Shown: positions 19,306 through 29,779, numbered from the stretch's first letter. The stretch: DNA of 64,000 nt from Secundilactobacillus mixtipabuli (GCF_002217925.1 NZ_BCMF01000006.1:62001-126000); one strand, 5' to 3'. Numbers and translations: made by a program. Notes: generated by a model not told the origin, from the letters alone.

Positions 19306-20330
19306 CTTACGAGACAACTATGGCACAACTTAAAAAGAGTGCTGCCAAACCAGTGTACTTGATTACTGGTGATCAGCCGTATCTAACACAGCGCCTAAAA
19401 AACGCTTTTTTGACGCTTATTCCGGAGACTGAGCGCACAATGAACTATGCCAGCTATGATATGGAGTCTACGCCACTTGCACAGGCCTTGAATGACGCTA
19501 TGTCAGCGCCGTTTTTTGGGGAAAAACGGCTAGTCTTTATAGAACGGGCGTATTTTTTAACCACTGAAAATCATCGGGGCAGTAAAATTGACCACGATAT
19601 TGACGGTTTAATGAATTACTTGGAACATCCAGAACCAACCTCGATTGTGGTTTTCTTTGCGACGAATGGTAAATTAGATAGTCGTAAAAAGGTCGTGAAG
19701 ACCATCAAAAAGGCTGCGGAAGTGATTAGCTTAGAGGCGGTGGGTGAAAGCCAGATCCGGTCTTTAGTCCAACAGAATCTTGCCCGGGAGCATTTTGAGA
19801 TTGAACCGGACGCACTCAATTTGCTCCTGCAAAGAACTGGGACTGATCTTTCATTGATTATGAACGAACTGCCAAAGTTAAAGCTAGCTTCTGCAGATAC
19901 GAAAAAAATTGATCAGCTGGTGGTCACCGAACTGGTCTCAAAATCACTAGATCAAAACGTTTTTGATTTAGTTAATGATGTGATGGGGAAGCGAATCGAG
20001 GCAGCCTTGAATTTATATCGCCAGCTGATTTTGACCAAGGAAGAACCTTTGCGGATCAACGCAGTTTTAGTCAGTCAGTTTAGATTACTGATTCAGGCTA
20101 AAATTTTGATGCGTAACGGTTATAGTCAGGGCAGCATTGCTTCCTCGCTCAAAGTCCATCCTTACCGTGTTAAATTAGCGATGCAAAGCGTGCGTCATCT
20201 AGAACTAACGCATTTACGCCAAGCTTATTTAGGCTTGATTCAAATTGAACGGGCACTGAAGTCAACGAGTCAGGATCCAATCATGCTTTTTGAACTTTTT
20301 ATGCTGAAATATTTGGATGAAGTTGCTTAA
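19302..20330 (+). CDS. holA: DNA polymerase III, delta subunit
   Basis: Clamp-loader subunit that opens the beta clamp, about 342 residues. The N-terminal YLITGDQPYL, FFGEKRLVFIERAYFL and the C-terminal HPYRVKLA...ALKSTSQDP match HolA. Start is GTG 19302, overlapping the comEC stop (GTGA) and 8 nt after AAAGGAG. A holA gene next to comEC is the common Firmicutes order. Confidence 0.94.
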   Translation: MTYETTMAQLKKSAAKPVYLITGDQPYLTQRLKNAFLTLIPETERTMNYASYDMESTPLAQALNDAMSAPFFGEKRLVFIERAYFLTTENHRGSKIDHDIDGLMNYLEHPEPTSIVVFFATNGKLDSRKKVVKTIKKAAEVISLEAVGESQIRSLVQQNLAREHFEIEPDALNLLLQRTGTDLSLIMNELPKLKLASADTKKIDQLVVTELVSKSLDQNVFDLVNDVMGKRIEAALNLYRQLILTKEEPLRINAVLVSQFRLLIQAKILMRNGYSQGSIASSLKVHPYRVKLAMQSVRHLELTHLRQAYLGLIQIERALKSTSQDPIMLFELFMLKYLDEVA

Positions 20331-20340
20331 AACACAAAAA

Positions 20341-20368
20341 AGGATCGGTTCATTATCGAACCGATCCT
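20341..20368. terminator. Bidirectional terminator between holA and rpsT
   Basis: Perfect 11-bp inverted repeat AGGATCGGTTC / GAACCGATCCT with a 6-nt loop, A-run on the left and T-run on the right, so it can end transcription of both convergent genes. Confidence 0.92.
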
Positions 20369-20385
20369 TTAATATTTGGTTTAAT

Positions 20386-20649
20386 TTAGGCGTTTGCTTT
20401 AGCTAAACGAGCAGCCATACGTGACTTGTCGCGGGAAGCTTTGTTAGTTTTGATTAAACCTTTTGAAGCAGCACGGTCAACGGCGCTAGAAGCAGCTTTG
20501 TATAACTCAGCTGCGTTATCGTCGTGCTTCGTAACAGCTTTTTCAAACTTCTTAACGGCTGTTCGCATACTGCTAAGCTGTGCAGAATTACGTTCGTTAG
20601 CTTTAACGTTCGTCTTTGCACGTTCAATCGCAGATTTGATAATTGGCAA
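20386..20649 (-). CDS. rpsT: 30S ribosomal protein S20
   Basis: Small basic ribosomal protein that binds 16S rRNA, 87 residues with the expected [26 protein letters not shown] and [20 protein letters not shown]. The start is a TTG (20649-20647), 6 nt after GGAGGTG; the longer reading frame upstream includes its own promoter. A rare start codon in rpsT is common, as in other bacteria where S20 is self-limiting. Confidence 0.96.
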   Translation of the reverse strand: MPIIKSAIERAKTNVKANERNSAQLSSMRTAVKKFEKAVTKHDDNAAELYKAASSAVDRAASKGLIKTNKASRDKSRMAARLAKANA

Positions 20650-20704
20650 TGAATTCACCTCCACACTCATAAGCCAGACGGCTCTGTAATATTCAACGAA
20701 TGTC

Positions 20705-20733
20705 ATTATACAGAATAAAATCAATGATTGCAA
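20705..20733 (-). promoter_or_regulatory. rpsT promoter
   Basis: On the minus strand, TTGCAA (20733-20728), 17-nt spacer, TATAAT (20710-20705), about 55 bases before the rpsT start. Confidence 0.85.
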
Positions 20734-20788
20734 CAGTTCTCCATTAATTGTAAAGTAAAAATACTTGAAAGCTGTTTAATATAAAGCC

Positions 20789-20817
20789 TTGTTATTCTGT
20801 GACATAACGGATATAAT
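20789..20817 (+). promoter_or_regulatory. rpsO promoter
   Basis: TTGTTA (20789-20794), 17-nt spacer, TATAAT (20812-20817). It leaves an untranslated leader of about 95 nt before rpsO. Confidence 0.85.
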
Positions 20818-20836
20818 AATAAACGTTCTTAATTTG

Positions 20837-20884
20837 CCCTTACTTAGTTGATTGCGATCTCACTCACGACAACTCAGTAACGGG
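20837..20884 (+). promoter_or_regulatory. Candidate structured rpsO leader (S15-type autoregulation)
   Basis: The leader can fold as a long interrupted stem: CCC-TTACT-(T)-AGTTG on the left (20837-20850) and CAACT-(C)-AGTAA-(C)-GGG on the right (20870-20884), closing a 19-nt loop, just before the ribosome site. S15 is known to control its own leader in several bacterial groups by recognising a structured mRNA. The fold is seen by eye; S15 binding is inferred. Confidence 0.5.
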
Positions 20885-20917
20885 TGGACAAATAATATTA
20901 AAGGTGGGAATTTTTTC

Positions 20918-21187
20918 ATGGCTATTACACAAGAAAAGAAAACCGAAATTATGAAGCAGTATGCTCGTCACGATGGCGACACTGGTTCAGCAGAAGTTCA
21001 AATCGCTGTTTTAACAGCAGACATCAACGAATTGAACAATCATATGAAGTCTCATAAGAAGGACTTTCATTCACAACGCGGTTTAATGAAGAAGATTGGT
21101 CATCGTCGTAACTTGTTAGCTTACTTACGTAATACTGACGTTCAACGTTACCGTGACTTAATCCAGTCATTGGGCTTACGTCGTTAA
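20918..21187 (+). CDS. rpsO: 30S ribosomal protein S15
   Basis: Primary rRNA-binding protein of the 30S platform, 89 residues, with [25 protein letters not shown] and RRNLLAYLR as in all S15 proteins. ATG 20918 follows AAAGGTGGG. Divergent from rpsT with strong promoters for both, followed by a terminator. Confidence 0.97.
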   Translation: MAITQEKKTEIMKQYARHDGDTGSAEVQIAVLTADINELNNHMKSHKKDFHSQRGLMKKIGHRRNLLAYLRNTDVQRYRDLIQSLGLRR

Positions 21188-21200
21188 TTTTGATTATTTG

Positions 21201-21227
21201 GAGCTCTCCACTTTGGAGGGCTTTTTT
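21201..21227 (+). terminator. Terminator after rpsO
   Basis: AGCTCTCCA (21201-21209), CTT loop, TGGAGGGCT (21213-21221; one G-T pair), then seven T. Confidence 0.92.
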
Positions 21228-21425
21228 TGTTGCACTGCGGACTTTTTTCACCTGAGCTAGTTTGGACTGTTACATAGTTGAATTAAGTGTGATAAACTGT
21301 AAACAGTTTGTAGTCGTGCCTAAATTTTTAGAGTTTAGGAAAAAAGAAACTATCTTTAGTCGCCAGTTGGAACGATTCGATTGGTCGAGTTAATGGAACT
21401 AGAACAACATATTTTGAGGTGAATT

Positions 21426-23162
21426 ATGGACAAAGCAAAAGTAAAAATCATGCCATTAGGCGGTGTACGCGAAAATGGCAAGAATATGTATATTGTAGAT
21501 GTAAATGACAGTATCTACGTTTTAGATTGCGGTTTAAAGTACCCAGAAAACGAGTTACTGGGAATCGATATTGTGATTCCAGATTTCGGTTATTTACGAG
21601 AAAACAAGGATCGAATCGTTGGCGTTTTTCTGACTCATGGGCATGCAGATGCCATTGGGGCACTGCCATACTTTCTGAAGGAATTTCAAGTGCCCGTTTT
21701 TGGGTCTGAAATGACGATTGAATTAGCTAAGTTAAATTGTCAGTCTGATCCAAACGTGAAGGACTTTGATGATTTTCACGTGGTTGATGCGCAGACTGAG
21801 ATTGACTTTGGCGACGTTACCGTTTCCTTCTTTAAGACCACCCATTCCATTCCTGAATCAATGGGGATCGTGTTAGATACCAGTGCTGGTAGCATTGTGT
21901 ACACGGGTGATTTCAAATTTGACCAGACCGCGGCCCCTGGATACCAAACGGATTATGCCCGTCTTGCTCAGATTGGGACCAACGGGGTCTTGGCTTTGCT
22001 GAGTGATTCAGCTAATGCTGAAAACCCCAGTGAAACAGCAAGTGAACTTGATATTGCTGAGAACGTCATTGAAACGTTTAACTATGCTAAAGGCCGAATC
22101 GTAGTCGCCAGCGTCGGCTCGAATATCTTGCGGTTACAACAAGTCTTTGATGCGGCTGCCAAAACGGGACGGAAAGTCTATTTGACAGGCCGAGATATTG
22201 AAAAAATTGTTGATACGGCAATGCGCTTAAACAAGCTTGTTTTGCCGGAAGATGATTTATTAATTTCAGAAGATCAGTTAGATAAGTTAGAAGCTGATCG
22301 AATCGTAATCATCCAAACAGGGAAGATGGGTGAGCCCATTAAAGCCCTTCAACGGATGGCTAACAAGCAGGAGAAGGGACTTAGTATTGACAAGGGCGAT
22401 CTTGTTTTCATTACGACAACGCCTTCTCATGCCATGGAAACTAACGTTGCTAAGACACGTGATATGATTTACCGTGCCGATGGTGAAGTTAAATCCATTT
22501 CGGATGAACTCAATTCATCAGGACACGCCAGCAAACATGATCTGCAACTTTTAATCAATATTTTGCACCCAGCTTATTTAGTTCCTATTCAAGGTGAATA
22601 TCGATTGATGTCAGCCCATGAAAGAGCTGCCGAAGAAGTCGGGATGCCTGACGACCATATCTTTTTAACTGCTAAGGGTGATCAACTCGTTTACGATGGT
22701 AAAGAGATGGTCTTAAGCGGCAGTGTTGAAGTTGGTAACACAATGATCGACGGTATTGGTGTTGGCGATATTGGTAACATTGTTTTGAGAGATCGGAAAG
22801 TGCTTTCTGAAGACGGTATCTTTGTGGCTGTTATTACGATCGACCATAAAAAGAAGCAAATCATTGGGGAACCTAAGATTACTTCCCGTGGGTTCGTTTA
22901 CGTCAAGGCGAACAAGAATCTGATGCATGAAAGTGCGGAGATCATTAAAAAAGCCGTTCAGACTAACCTTGATAATAAAGAGTTTGACTGGACGCATTTG
23001 AAGCAAGATGTTCGTGAAAAACTAAATCATTATCTGTTTGATCAGACTCGTCGTCACCCTGTGATCCTGCCAGTGATTATGGAAGTTGATCCTCGGCGTC
23101 ATAAGCCAAAGAGCAAGCATAAGAAACAGGCGACTCAAAAGAATCATCAAGCGGAACAATAA
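21426..23162 (+). CDS. rnjB: RNase J family protein with degenerate active site, RNase J2-like
   Basis: Full-length (578 aa) metallo-beta-lactamase/beta-CASP RNase involved in mRNA decay and rRNA maturation. The metal motif that should read HxHxDH is HGHADA here, with Ala76 where the last His is expected, and the distal motif reads PIQGEYR, with Gln in place of the His of the usual PVHGE. Other parts are kept: THSIPES, TGDFKFD and SGHAS. These losses are what is known of RNase J2, the weakly active partner of RNase J1, so I call it rnjB. J1 is usually beside def/rpoY and is not in this window. ATG 21426 follows TGAGGTG. Confidence 0.85.
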   Translation: MDKAKVKIMPLGGVRENGKNMYIVDVNDSIYVLDCGLKYPENELLGIDIVIPDFGYLRENKDRIVGVFLTHGHADAIGALPYFLKEFQVPVFGSEMTIELAKLNCQSDPNVKDFDDFHVVDAQTEIDFGDVTVSFFKTTHSIPESMGIVLDTSAGSIVYTGDFKFDQTAAPGYQTDYARLAQIGTNGVLALLSDSANAENPSETASELDIAENVIETFNYAKGRIVVASVGSNILRLQQVFDAAAKTGRKVYLTGRDIEKIVDTAMRLNKLVLPEDDLLISEDQLDKLEADRIVIIQTGKMGEPIKALQRMANKQEKGLSIDKGDLVFITTTPSHAMETNVAKTRDMIYRADGEVKSISDELNSSGHASKHDLQLLINILHPAYLVPIQGEYRLMSAHERAAEEVGMPDDHIFLTAKGDQLVYDGKEMVLSGSVEVGNTMIDGIGVGDIGNIVLRDRKVLSEDGIFVAVITIDHKKKQIIGEPKITSRGFVYVKANKNLMHESAEIIKKAVQTNLDNKEFDWTHLKQDVREKLNHYLFDQTRRHPVILPVIMEVDPRRHKPKSKHKKQATQKNHQAEQ

Positions 23163-23227
23163 TCAGTTTAAATCTCGTATGTTGAAACGAAGACGTACGG
23201 GATTTTCGTTTAATTGAGGTGAATAAG

Positions 23228-24118
23228 GTGGATCGAAATCTACAGCTCGCAAATGACGCGTTTAAAGAGCAAAAATGGGCCCAAGCAGCCCAACTTTACG
23301 AACGGGAGTACCAGACGGATCCCAGCGAAAAAGTGAATCATTTACTGGTCAAAAGCTTATATGAGGCCCATCAATATCAAGTCGCCCACATGGTCATGAT
23401 GGATAACTTAAATAGTTATTTAATGGACGACCAGCACGTGATCTTAATGGTTCAAATATTATTAGCTAATCATCAGCTTTTAATGGCACACGTTTTAACG
23501 GCCACAGTTGAGCGATTGCCTCAAGCCATCGGGCAGCTTATTCAGCAGGCTGAAACCGATGCTAGGCAAAAACCGGATTTTAACCGTGAGTATCAAGCCT
23601 TTTATCAGTTAAGTGCACTAACGTTGGCACAGCAGCAGCGAGTGTTTGAAAAAGGCAAACAGCTGCCACTTAACGAATGGCTAACGGCGACAAAAGCGTT
23701 GCTGACTGATCCATTTGTTAAGCCCATCATAAGAGTGAGTTTATTAGAATTAGTCCAAAAGCTCAAAGTAGCGGAAAGCTTTGAATTTCGTTGGTTGGAC
23801 GATAAAAATTACCAAATTACCGGGAATCGATTAAAATCACTGGCAGAGTTTGAAAAAGTTGGTATACTAGAGAGCATGTTGCAGGACCTGATGGGAAATA
23901 AAGACCCCATGACTCAGCAACTGTATCAAAATGAGCTAGGGTTGCAGATGACACTGTTGTATCCTTTTATTGACCGCGCTATTCCAGATCCGATGACTTG
24001 GGTTGCACGATTGGTTCGGGGCGACGAAGTGCAGTCAGCGGCATTACCAGCAATGTACAGCGTTGAATGGTGGCAGCGAAAACTGTCACGGATTATGTCG
24101 GAGATGACCGGCGCATAA
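23228..24118 (+). CDS. TPR-like protein of unknown function
   Basis: Cytosolic helical protein of about 296 residues. The N-terminus (NDAFKEQKWAQAAQLYEREYQTDP) is a tetratricopeptide-type helix pair, and more TPR-like helices follow. There is no catalytic motif or signal peptide. GTG 23228 is 7 nt after GAGGTG (23215-23220), so I prefer it to the GTG at 23219, which overlaps that site. It lies 65 nt after the RNase J gene and is probably co-transcribed with it. Lactobacilli often have a gene of this type here, but its role is unknown; an adaptor for the RNA-decay machinery would be a guess from position. Confidence 0.75.
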   Translation: MDRNLQLANDAFKEQKWAQAAQLYEREYQTDPSEKVNHLLVKSLYEAHQYQVAHMVMMDNLNSYLMDDQHVILMVQILLANHQLLMAHVLTATVERLPQAIGQLIQQAETDARQKPDFNREYQAFYQLSALTLAQQQRVFEKGKQLPLNEWLTATKALLTDPFVKPIIRVSLLELVQKLKVAESFEFRWLDDKNYQITGNRLKSLAEFEKVGILESMLQDLMGNKDPMTQQLYQNELGLQMTLLYPFIDRAIPDPMTWVARLVRGDEVQSAALPAMYSVEWWQRKLSRIMSEMTGA

Positions 24119-24148
24119 AAAAAGTTCACCCGAATTTAGAGTTTATTG

Positions 24149-24236
24149 TTTACAAACGATAACCTAATCTATATAATATTTAAGGATTCTTCTTGAGGGA
24201 TTCTCGATTTACCTTTTCGAGAAGAAGTAGTATAAT
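24149..24236 (+). promoter_or_regulatory. Tandem tuf promoters with an intervening hairpin
   Basis: P1 is TTTACA (24149-24154), 17 nt, TATAAT (24172-24177). P2 is TTTACC (24208-24213), 17 nt, TATAAT (24231-24236). Between them TTCTCGA (24201-24207) can pair with TCGAGAA (24217-24223), overlapping the P2 -35 region. Confidence 0.75.
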
Positions 24237-24306
24237 TTACATCAAAGGGTTGTCAACAATTTGTTTGTTGGCATGATCTTTGTGAAAAATACAGGAGGTT
24301 TCATTA

Positions 24307-25494
<1,188 letters not shown>

Positions 25495-25513
25495 TACCTA
25501 CCTAAATGAACAT

Positions 25514-25549
25514 AAAAAGTCCGAGAAGGTTGCCTTTTCGGACTTTTTT
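25514..25549 (+). terminator. Terminator after tuf
   Basis: A 16-bp hairpin: AAAAAGTCCGAGAAGG (25514-25529) with CCTTTTCGGACTTTTT, three-base loop TTG. Pairing includes one G-T. It is the strongest terminator in the window. Confidence 0.95.
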
Positions 25550-25722
25550 ATTTGAATGAATGCTGATTTTAAAAGCAAAATGAATAATGATAAAAGTGTG
25601 TCTTCTATGCGTTGCAGTGCACTCTGATGTTTACATTTCGGCTTCCTTACGTTAAACTAAAGTCTGTACGCAATTTGAGTATGATCGTATTCGAAGATAT
25701 ATTTAATTTCGGAGGGAATATA

Positions 25723-27045
25723 ATGGCTGCAAAATGGGAAAAAAAGGATACTAATAAAGGCGAATTAACCTTTGAAATTAGTGCCGACCAAATCAAAAAG
25801 GGCTTAGACCAAGCCTTCGCAAAGACCAAGAAGAACTTAGCTGTTCCTGGCTTCCGTAAAGGAAAGGTTCCACGTCAAATCTTCAACAAGATGTATGGCG
25901 AAGAAGCTCTTTATCAAGATGCTTTGAACATTGTTTTGCCTGATGCATACGAGGCAGCAATCAAAGAAGCAGGTATCGAACCAGTTGATCAACCAGAAGT
26001 TAACGTTGAATCTATGGAAAAGAACAAGCCTTGGGTTTTAAAGGCTGTTGTTACCGTAAAGCCTGACGTTAAGCTTGGTGAATACAAAGACTTAAGTGTT
26101 ACCAAGCAAAACACACGTGTTTACCAAAAGGACATTGATGCTGAATTAGAAAGTCGTCGTCAATCACAAGCTGAATTAGTTTTGAAAGAAGACGAACCAG
26201 CTGCTAAGGGCGATACCGTTGTTATCGACTTTGATGGTTCTGTTGATGGCAAACAATTCGATGGTGGAAAAGCTGATAACTATTCACTCGAATTGGGTTC
26301 TAACTCATTCATCCCTGGCTTTGAAGACCAATTAATTGGTCATAAAGCTGGTGAAGACGTTGATGTTAAGGTTACCTTCCCAGATGACTACCAAGCTGAA
26401 AACTTACAAGGCAAGGAAGCCACTTTCAAGACGACCATTCACGAAGTTAAGCAAAAGGAATTACCTGAACTTGACGACGAATTTGCCAAAGATGTTGATG
26501 AAGAAGTCGACAGCTTAGACGAATTAAAAGCTAAGATCAAGGATCAATTGAAGGAAAAGAAAGTCACAGCTGCTCACAACGCTATCGAAGACGAAGCTAT
26601 TAGTGAAGCTGTTGACAACGCTGAAGTCAAAGAAATTCCTGAAGCAATGAAGGAAGAAGATATTCACCGTCAAATGGATCAATACTTAGCTAACATGCAA
26701 CAACAAGGTATCGACCCTAAGACTTACTTCAAGTTAACGGGTACCAGCGAAGATGATTTACACAAACAATTTGCAGCTGATGCAGAACGTCGTGTAAAGA
26801 CCAACTTAGTTCTGGAAGCCATTGTTGAAGCAGAAAAGATCGAACCTTCTGAAGATGATTTACAAGCAGAAGTCAAGGATCTTGCTGGTCAATACGGTAT
26901 GGAAGAAAGCGCCGTTCGTTCAGCACTTTCAGATGACATGCTGAAGCATGATATCGCTATTAAGAAGGCCGTTGACCTAATTACTGACTCAGCTAAGCAA
27001 GACAAGTCTAAAAAAGACGAAGAAAACGAAAAGAACGAAAAATAG
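25723..27045 (+). CDS. tig: Trigger factor
   Basis: Ribosome-bound chaperone and peptidyl-prolyl isomerase, 440 residues. The N-terminal ribosome-binding signature (GFRKGKVPR) is seen, followed by the FKBP-type PPIase domain ([20 protein letters not shown]) and the helical chaperone arms. The C-terminus is a charged Lys/Glu tail. I use ATG 25723, preceded by GGAGGG; the frame extends upstream to 25612 but that part lacks a ribosome site and looks non-coding. Next to clpX, as in many Firmicutes. Confidence 0.96.
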   Translation: MAAKWEKKDTNKGELTFEISADQIKKGLDQAFAKTKKNLAVPGFRKGKVPRQIFNKMYGEEALYQDALNIVLPDAYEAAIKEAGIEPVDQPEVNVESMEKNKPWVLKAVVTVKPDVKLGEYKDLSVTKQNTRVYQKDIDAELESRRQSQAELVLKEDEPAAKGDTVVIDFDGSVDGKQFDGGKADNYSLELGSNSFIPGFEDQLIGHKAGEDVDVKVTFPDDYQAENLQGKEATFKTTIHEVKQKELPELDDEFAKDVDEEVDSLDELKAKIKDQLKEKKVTAAHNAIEDEAISEAVDNAEVKEIPEAMKEEDIHRQMDQYLANMQQQGIDPKTYFKLTGTSEDDLHKQFAADAERRVKTNLVLEAIVEAEKIEPSEDDLQAEVKDLAGQYGMEESAVRSALSDDMLKHDIAIKKAVDLITDSAKQDKSKKDEENEKNEK

Positions 27046-27068
27046 TTTTTAACGTTAACATTGCTCAC

Positions 27069-27113
27069 AAAGACCCTAATGACGAGAATATTTGATTCTT
27101 GTTAGGGTCTTTG
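27069..27113 (+). terminator. Terminator after tig
   Basis: AAAGACCCTAA (27069-27079) pairs with TTAGGGTCTTT (27102-27112), with an inner GAGAAT/ATTCTT-like stem. T-rich tail GTTTGTTT. Confidence 0.85.
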
Positions 27114-27217
27114 TTTGTTTATGGGGGAATTAAGGAGAGTTGATTCACGAGAAAAATCAATCAGGCTCCAAGGCTTATTTACCGGCGTTTATCGCTTGTT
27201 ACGCATGAGCTTTTCCT

Positions 27218-27246
27218 TTCCCACTCCCGTCATAGTATGGTATAGT
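27218..27246 (+). promoter_or_regulatory. Probable clpX promoter
   Basis: TATAGT at 27241-27246 preceded by TGG gives an extended -10, with TTCCCA at 27218-27223 as a weak -35 (17-nt spacer). No CtsR-type heptamer repeat was seen. Confidence 0.5.
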
Positions 27247-27302
27247 AGCAGTTGCGTTAAAGAATTCATAATCATAGAAATTTAAAGAGGGGTGACTCTT
27301 AA

Positions 27303-28553
27303 TTGTTTGAAAATACTGATACAACTGGCCCCGTAAATTGTTCTTTCTGTGGTAAGTCGCAGGATCAAGTTAAAAAAATTGTTGCTGGTCCCGGCGTATA
27401 TATCTGCAATGAATGTATCGATTTATGTAAAGAAATCATCGATGAAGAATTTAGTGAAGAGAGCACTCAAACGGTATTTGATGTGCCAACACCACAACAA
27501 ATTGTTGATTCATTAAATCAGTACGTTATTGGTCAAACTGAAGCTAAAAAGACGCTTTCAGTTGCTGTTTATAATCACTATAAGCGTGTTAATGAAATGG
27601 CCACTAACCAAAATGATGGTCCTGAATTACAAAAGAGTAACATCACGATGATTGGTCCTACTGGGTCAGGTAAAACTTACCTGGCACAGACACTGGCTAA
27701 AATTTTGAATGTGCCGTTTGCAATTGCAGACGCTACGACTCTGACTGAAGCTGGCTACGTTGGTGAAGATGTTGAAAATATCCTGTTGAAGTTGCTGCAA
27801 AACGCTGATTATGACGTTGAACGCGCTGAAAAGGGTATCATCTATATTGACGAAATTGATAAGATTGCTAAGAAAGCCGAAAACGTTTCGATCACGCGTG
27901 ACGTTTCTGGTGAAGGGGTGCAACAAGCACTTCTAAAAATTCTTGAAGGAACGATTGCTAACGTTCCGCCTCAGGGTGGTCGTAAGCATCCACAACAGGA
28001 GTTTATTCAGATCGATACGACCAATATCCTATTTATCGTCGGTGGTGCCTTTGACGGCATTGAAACGATTGTTAAGAATCGTCTTGGTGATAAGACGATT
28101 GGTTTCGGTACGGATTCAACTCATCAACCCATCAGTGATTCAGAAAGCTTGATGCAACGTGTTGTTCCAGAAGACATGCTGGAGTTTGGACTGATTCCCG
28201 AATTTATCGGTCGTTTGCCTATTTTGACAGCGTTAGAGAAACTTTCTGATGATGATTTGGTTCGTATCTTGACTGAACCTAAGAACGCCTTAGTTAAGCA
28301 ATATCAACGATTAATCTCGCTTGATGGTGTGGAGCTGGACTTCGAAGACAAGGCGCTACGTGAAATGGCTAAGTTGGCACTGAAACGTAACACCGGTGCA
28401 CGGGGACTTCGGTCAATTATCGAAGATGTCATGCGCGATATTATGTTTGAATTACCAAGTCGAGACGATGTCTCTAAGGTCATTGTTACGGGTGATACGG
28501 TTAAAGATCATGAAGAACCTGAGCTAATCTTAAAGGATCAAAAAGCTTCGTAG
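27303..28553 (+). CDS. clpX: ATP-dependent Clp protease, ATP-binding subunit ClpX
   Basis: AAA+ unfoldase (416 aa) that feeds tagged and native substrates into ClpP. The N-terminal zinc-binding domain has CSFC (Cys13, Cys16) and CNEC (Cys35, Cys38). Walker A is GPTGSGKT, Walker B is [10 protein letters not shown], and the [11 protein letters not shown] region appears as [12 protein letters not shown]. The IGF loop used to dock on ClpP is seen as TIGFG. Start is TTG 27303. It has its own promoter and is followed by a hairpin before engB. Confidence 0.97.
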   Translation: MFENTDTTGPVNCSFCGKSQDQVKKIVAGPGVYICNECIDLCKEIIDEEFSEESTQTVFDVPTPQQIVDSLNQYVIGQTEAKKTLSVAVYNHYKRVNEMATNQNDGPELQKSNITMIGPTGSGKTYLAQTLAKILNVPFAIADATTLTEAGYVGEDVENILLKLLQNADYDVERAEKGIIYIDEIDKIAKKAENVSITRDVSGEGVQQALLKILEGTIANVPPQGGRKHPQQEFIQIDTTNILFIVGGAFDGIETIVKNRLGDKTIGFGTDSTHQPISDSESLMQRVVPEDMLEFGLIPEFIGRLPILTALEKLSDDDLVRILTEPKNALVKQYQRLISLDGVELDFEDKALREMAKLALKRNTGARGLRSIIEDVMRDIMFELPSRDDVSKVIVTGDTVKDHEEPELILKDQKAS

Positions 28554-28589
28554 CTGGTTGATCCGCAACTAATGTCAGCTGACATTTCA

Positions 28590-28627
28590 AGCCGTATGTT
28601 CCGCGTTATGGGACATGCGGCTTTTGT
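28590..28627 (+). terminator. Weak terminator or attenuator between clpX and engB
   Basis: AGCCGTATGTTCC pairs with GGGACATGCGGCT (one G-T and one mismatch), followed by only four T. With 30 bases to the engB start it may be leaky. Confidence 0.65.
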
Positions 28628-28655
28628 CTAGTCAAAAGTTCAACGGAGGGAAATA

Positions 28656-29252
28656 ATGGAAGTACACAATGTGGAACTGGTCATGAGCGCGGTTGATCCT
28701 AAGCAATATCCAACCACCGGTCAACCAGAAATTGCGTTAGTTGGGCGCTCAAATGTTGGGAAGTCTTCACTAACGAACGTTTTGATCAATCGGAATAGCT
28801 ATGCTAGAACGTCAAGTCAACCGGGAAAAACTCAGACGCTAAACTTTTATCATGTAGAAGACCAACTTTATTTCGTGGATGTGCCGGGTTATGGCTACGC
28901 TAAGGTATCCAGAACGGAACGTGAGAAGTGGGGTCAGATGATTGAGACCTACCTTACTGCTAGAGAGACATTGCGGGGAGTCATTTCCTTAGTGGATGGG
29001 CGGCATGCGCCCACAGCTGATGACCAATCGATGTATACCTGGCTTAGCTACTATGAAATTCCAACCTTGGTCGTTGCAACTAAAATGGATAAGATTCCGG
29101 GTGCAAAGTGGAACAAACAGCTTAGCCTCGTGAAAAAAACGTTGCAGATTCGTGCTGAAGATGATTTACTGCCATTTTCTGCGCAAACGAAGGCTGGTAA
29201 AGCTGAAGTATGGCAGTGGATCGAACAACATGCGTTTGGGGGGAAATCATAA
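28656..29252 (+). CDS. engB: Ribosome biogenesis GTPase EngB/YsxC
   Basis: Essential small GTPase (198 aa) for late 50S subunit assembly. It has [10 protein letters not shown] (G1), [11 protein letters not shown] (G3) and TKMDK (G4). ATG 28656 follows GGAGGG. The stop codon overlaps the start of the following MazG-like gene (TAATG). clpX-engB adjacency is typical of Bacilli. Confidence 0.96.
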   Translation: MEVHNVELVMSAVDPKQYPTTGQPEIALVGRSNVGKSSLTNVLINRNSYARTSSQPGKTQTLNFYHVEDQLYFVDVPGYGYAKVSRTEREKWGQMIETYLTARETLRGVISLVDGRHAPTADDQSMYTWLSYYEIPTLVVATKMDKIPGAKWNKQLSLVKKTLQIRAEDDLLPFSAQTKAGKAEVWQWIEQHAFGGKS

Positions 29253-29548
29253 TGGAATTTAACGACTATCAAAAAGCTGCCAACCGAACTCTTTTTGGCA
29301 GTGAACAAGTGTTAACTAATTGCGCGCTTGGCCTTTCCAGTGAAACCGGCCAGGTGGTCGATTTAGTTAAACAGTATACTTTTCAGGGTGAATCACTTGA
29401 TAAGCAAAAGCTGGTCAAGGAAATGGGCGATGTGCTTTGGTACTTGTCCCAAGTTGCTGAATGGGCAGATATTCCGTTTGAAGACGTTGCCAGTGGTAAT
29501 ATTGACCGCTTGAATAAACGTTATCCTCATGCACCTAACAATCATTAA
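29252..29548 (+). CDS. MazG-like nucleotide pyrophosphohydrolase-family protein
   Basis: Small all-alpha protein (98 aa) of the MazG/NTP-PPase superfamily. Visible are the NCALGLSSETGQVVDLVKQ helix with the ExxE-like acidic residues, and KEMGDVLWYLSQVAEWADI with the ExxD pair, which would bind Mg2+. The likely role is hydrolysis of a non-canonical or damaged NTP, but the substrate cannot be read. ATG 29252 overlaps the engB stop by one base and follows GGGGGG. The gene ends in a strong terminator. Confidence 0.85.
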   Translation: MEFNDYQKAANRTLFGSEQVLTNCALGLSSETGQVVDLVKQYTFQGESLDKQKLVKEMGDVLWYLSQVAEWADIPFEDVASGNIDRLNKRYPHAPNNH

Positions 29549-29569
29549 AACTGATTATATTGATAAATA

Positions 29570-29616
29570 AAGCTCGACTATTAGTGACTTATTCTGACTA
29601 ATAGTCGAGCTTTTTT
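29570..29616 (+). terminator. Terminator after the MazG-like gene
   Basis: AAGCTCGACTATTAGT (29570-29585) pairs with ACTAATAGTCGAGCTT (29597-29612), then a T-run. Confidence 0.93.
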
Positions 29617-29653
29617 AATCCGGTAAAATTAGAAACTAAAATTTTGTTTCAAA

Positions 29654-29727
29654 AATAATGTATATTACGTCTAATAATAGCTTAATTGGTGTATAAATAA
29701 ATAAAAAGCTTGCATTGACTGAATACA
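29654..29727 (+). promoter_or_regulatory. Candidate arginine-type operator region upstream of argGH
   Basis: Holds AATAATGTATAT (29654-29665), then AATAGCT (29676-29682) followed by GTGTATAAAT (29689-29698), and TGCATTGACTGAATACA (29711-29727). The first two words recur, in the same order, upstream of the amino-acid transporter at 32975. They resemble AT-rich ArgR/AhrC boxes built on TGnAT/ATnCA halves. The regulator is inferred and no argR gene is seen in the window. Confidence 0.55.
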
Positions 29728-29779
29728 GGTGTTAATCTCGTATCATTAAGTTAAAATGAAAAAATGAGAGGGCGTTAAC

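Noticed and set aside
21426-23162. Naming the RNase J as rnjA
   Set aside because: The key histidines are missing and the position by rpsO does not fit the rpoY-rnjA order, so J2 is preferred.
25612-25722. N-terminal extension of trigger factor
   Set aside because: The upstream 37 codons have no ribosome site and do not look like Tig; ATG 25723 with GGAGGG is standard.
27218-27302. CtsR box before clpX
   Set aside because: I found no tandem GGTCAAA-type heptamers there.
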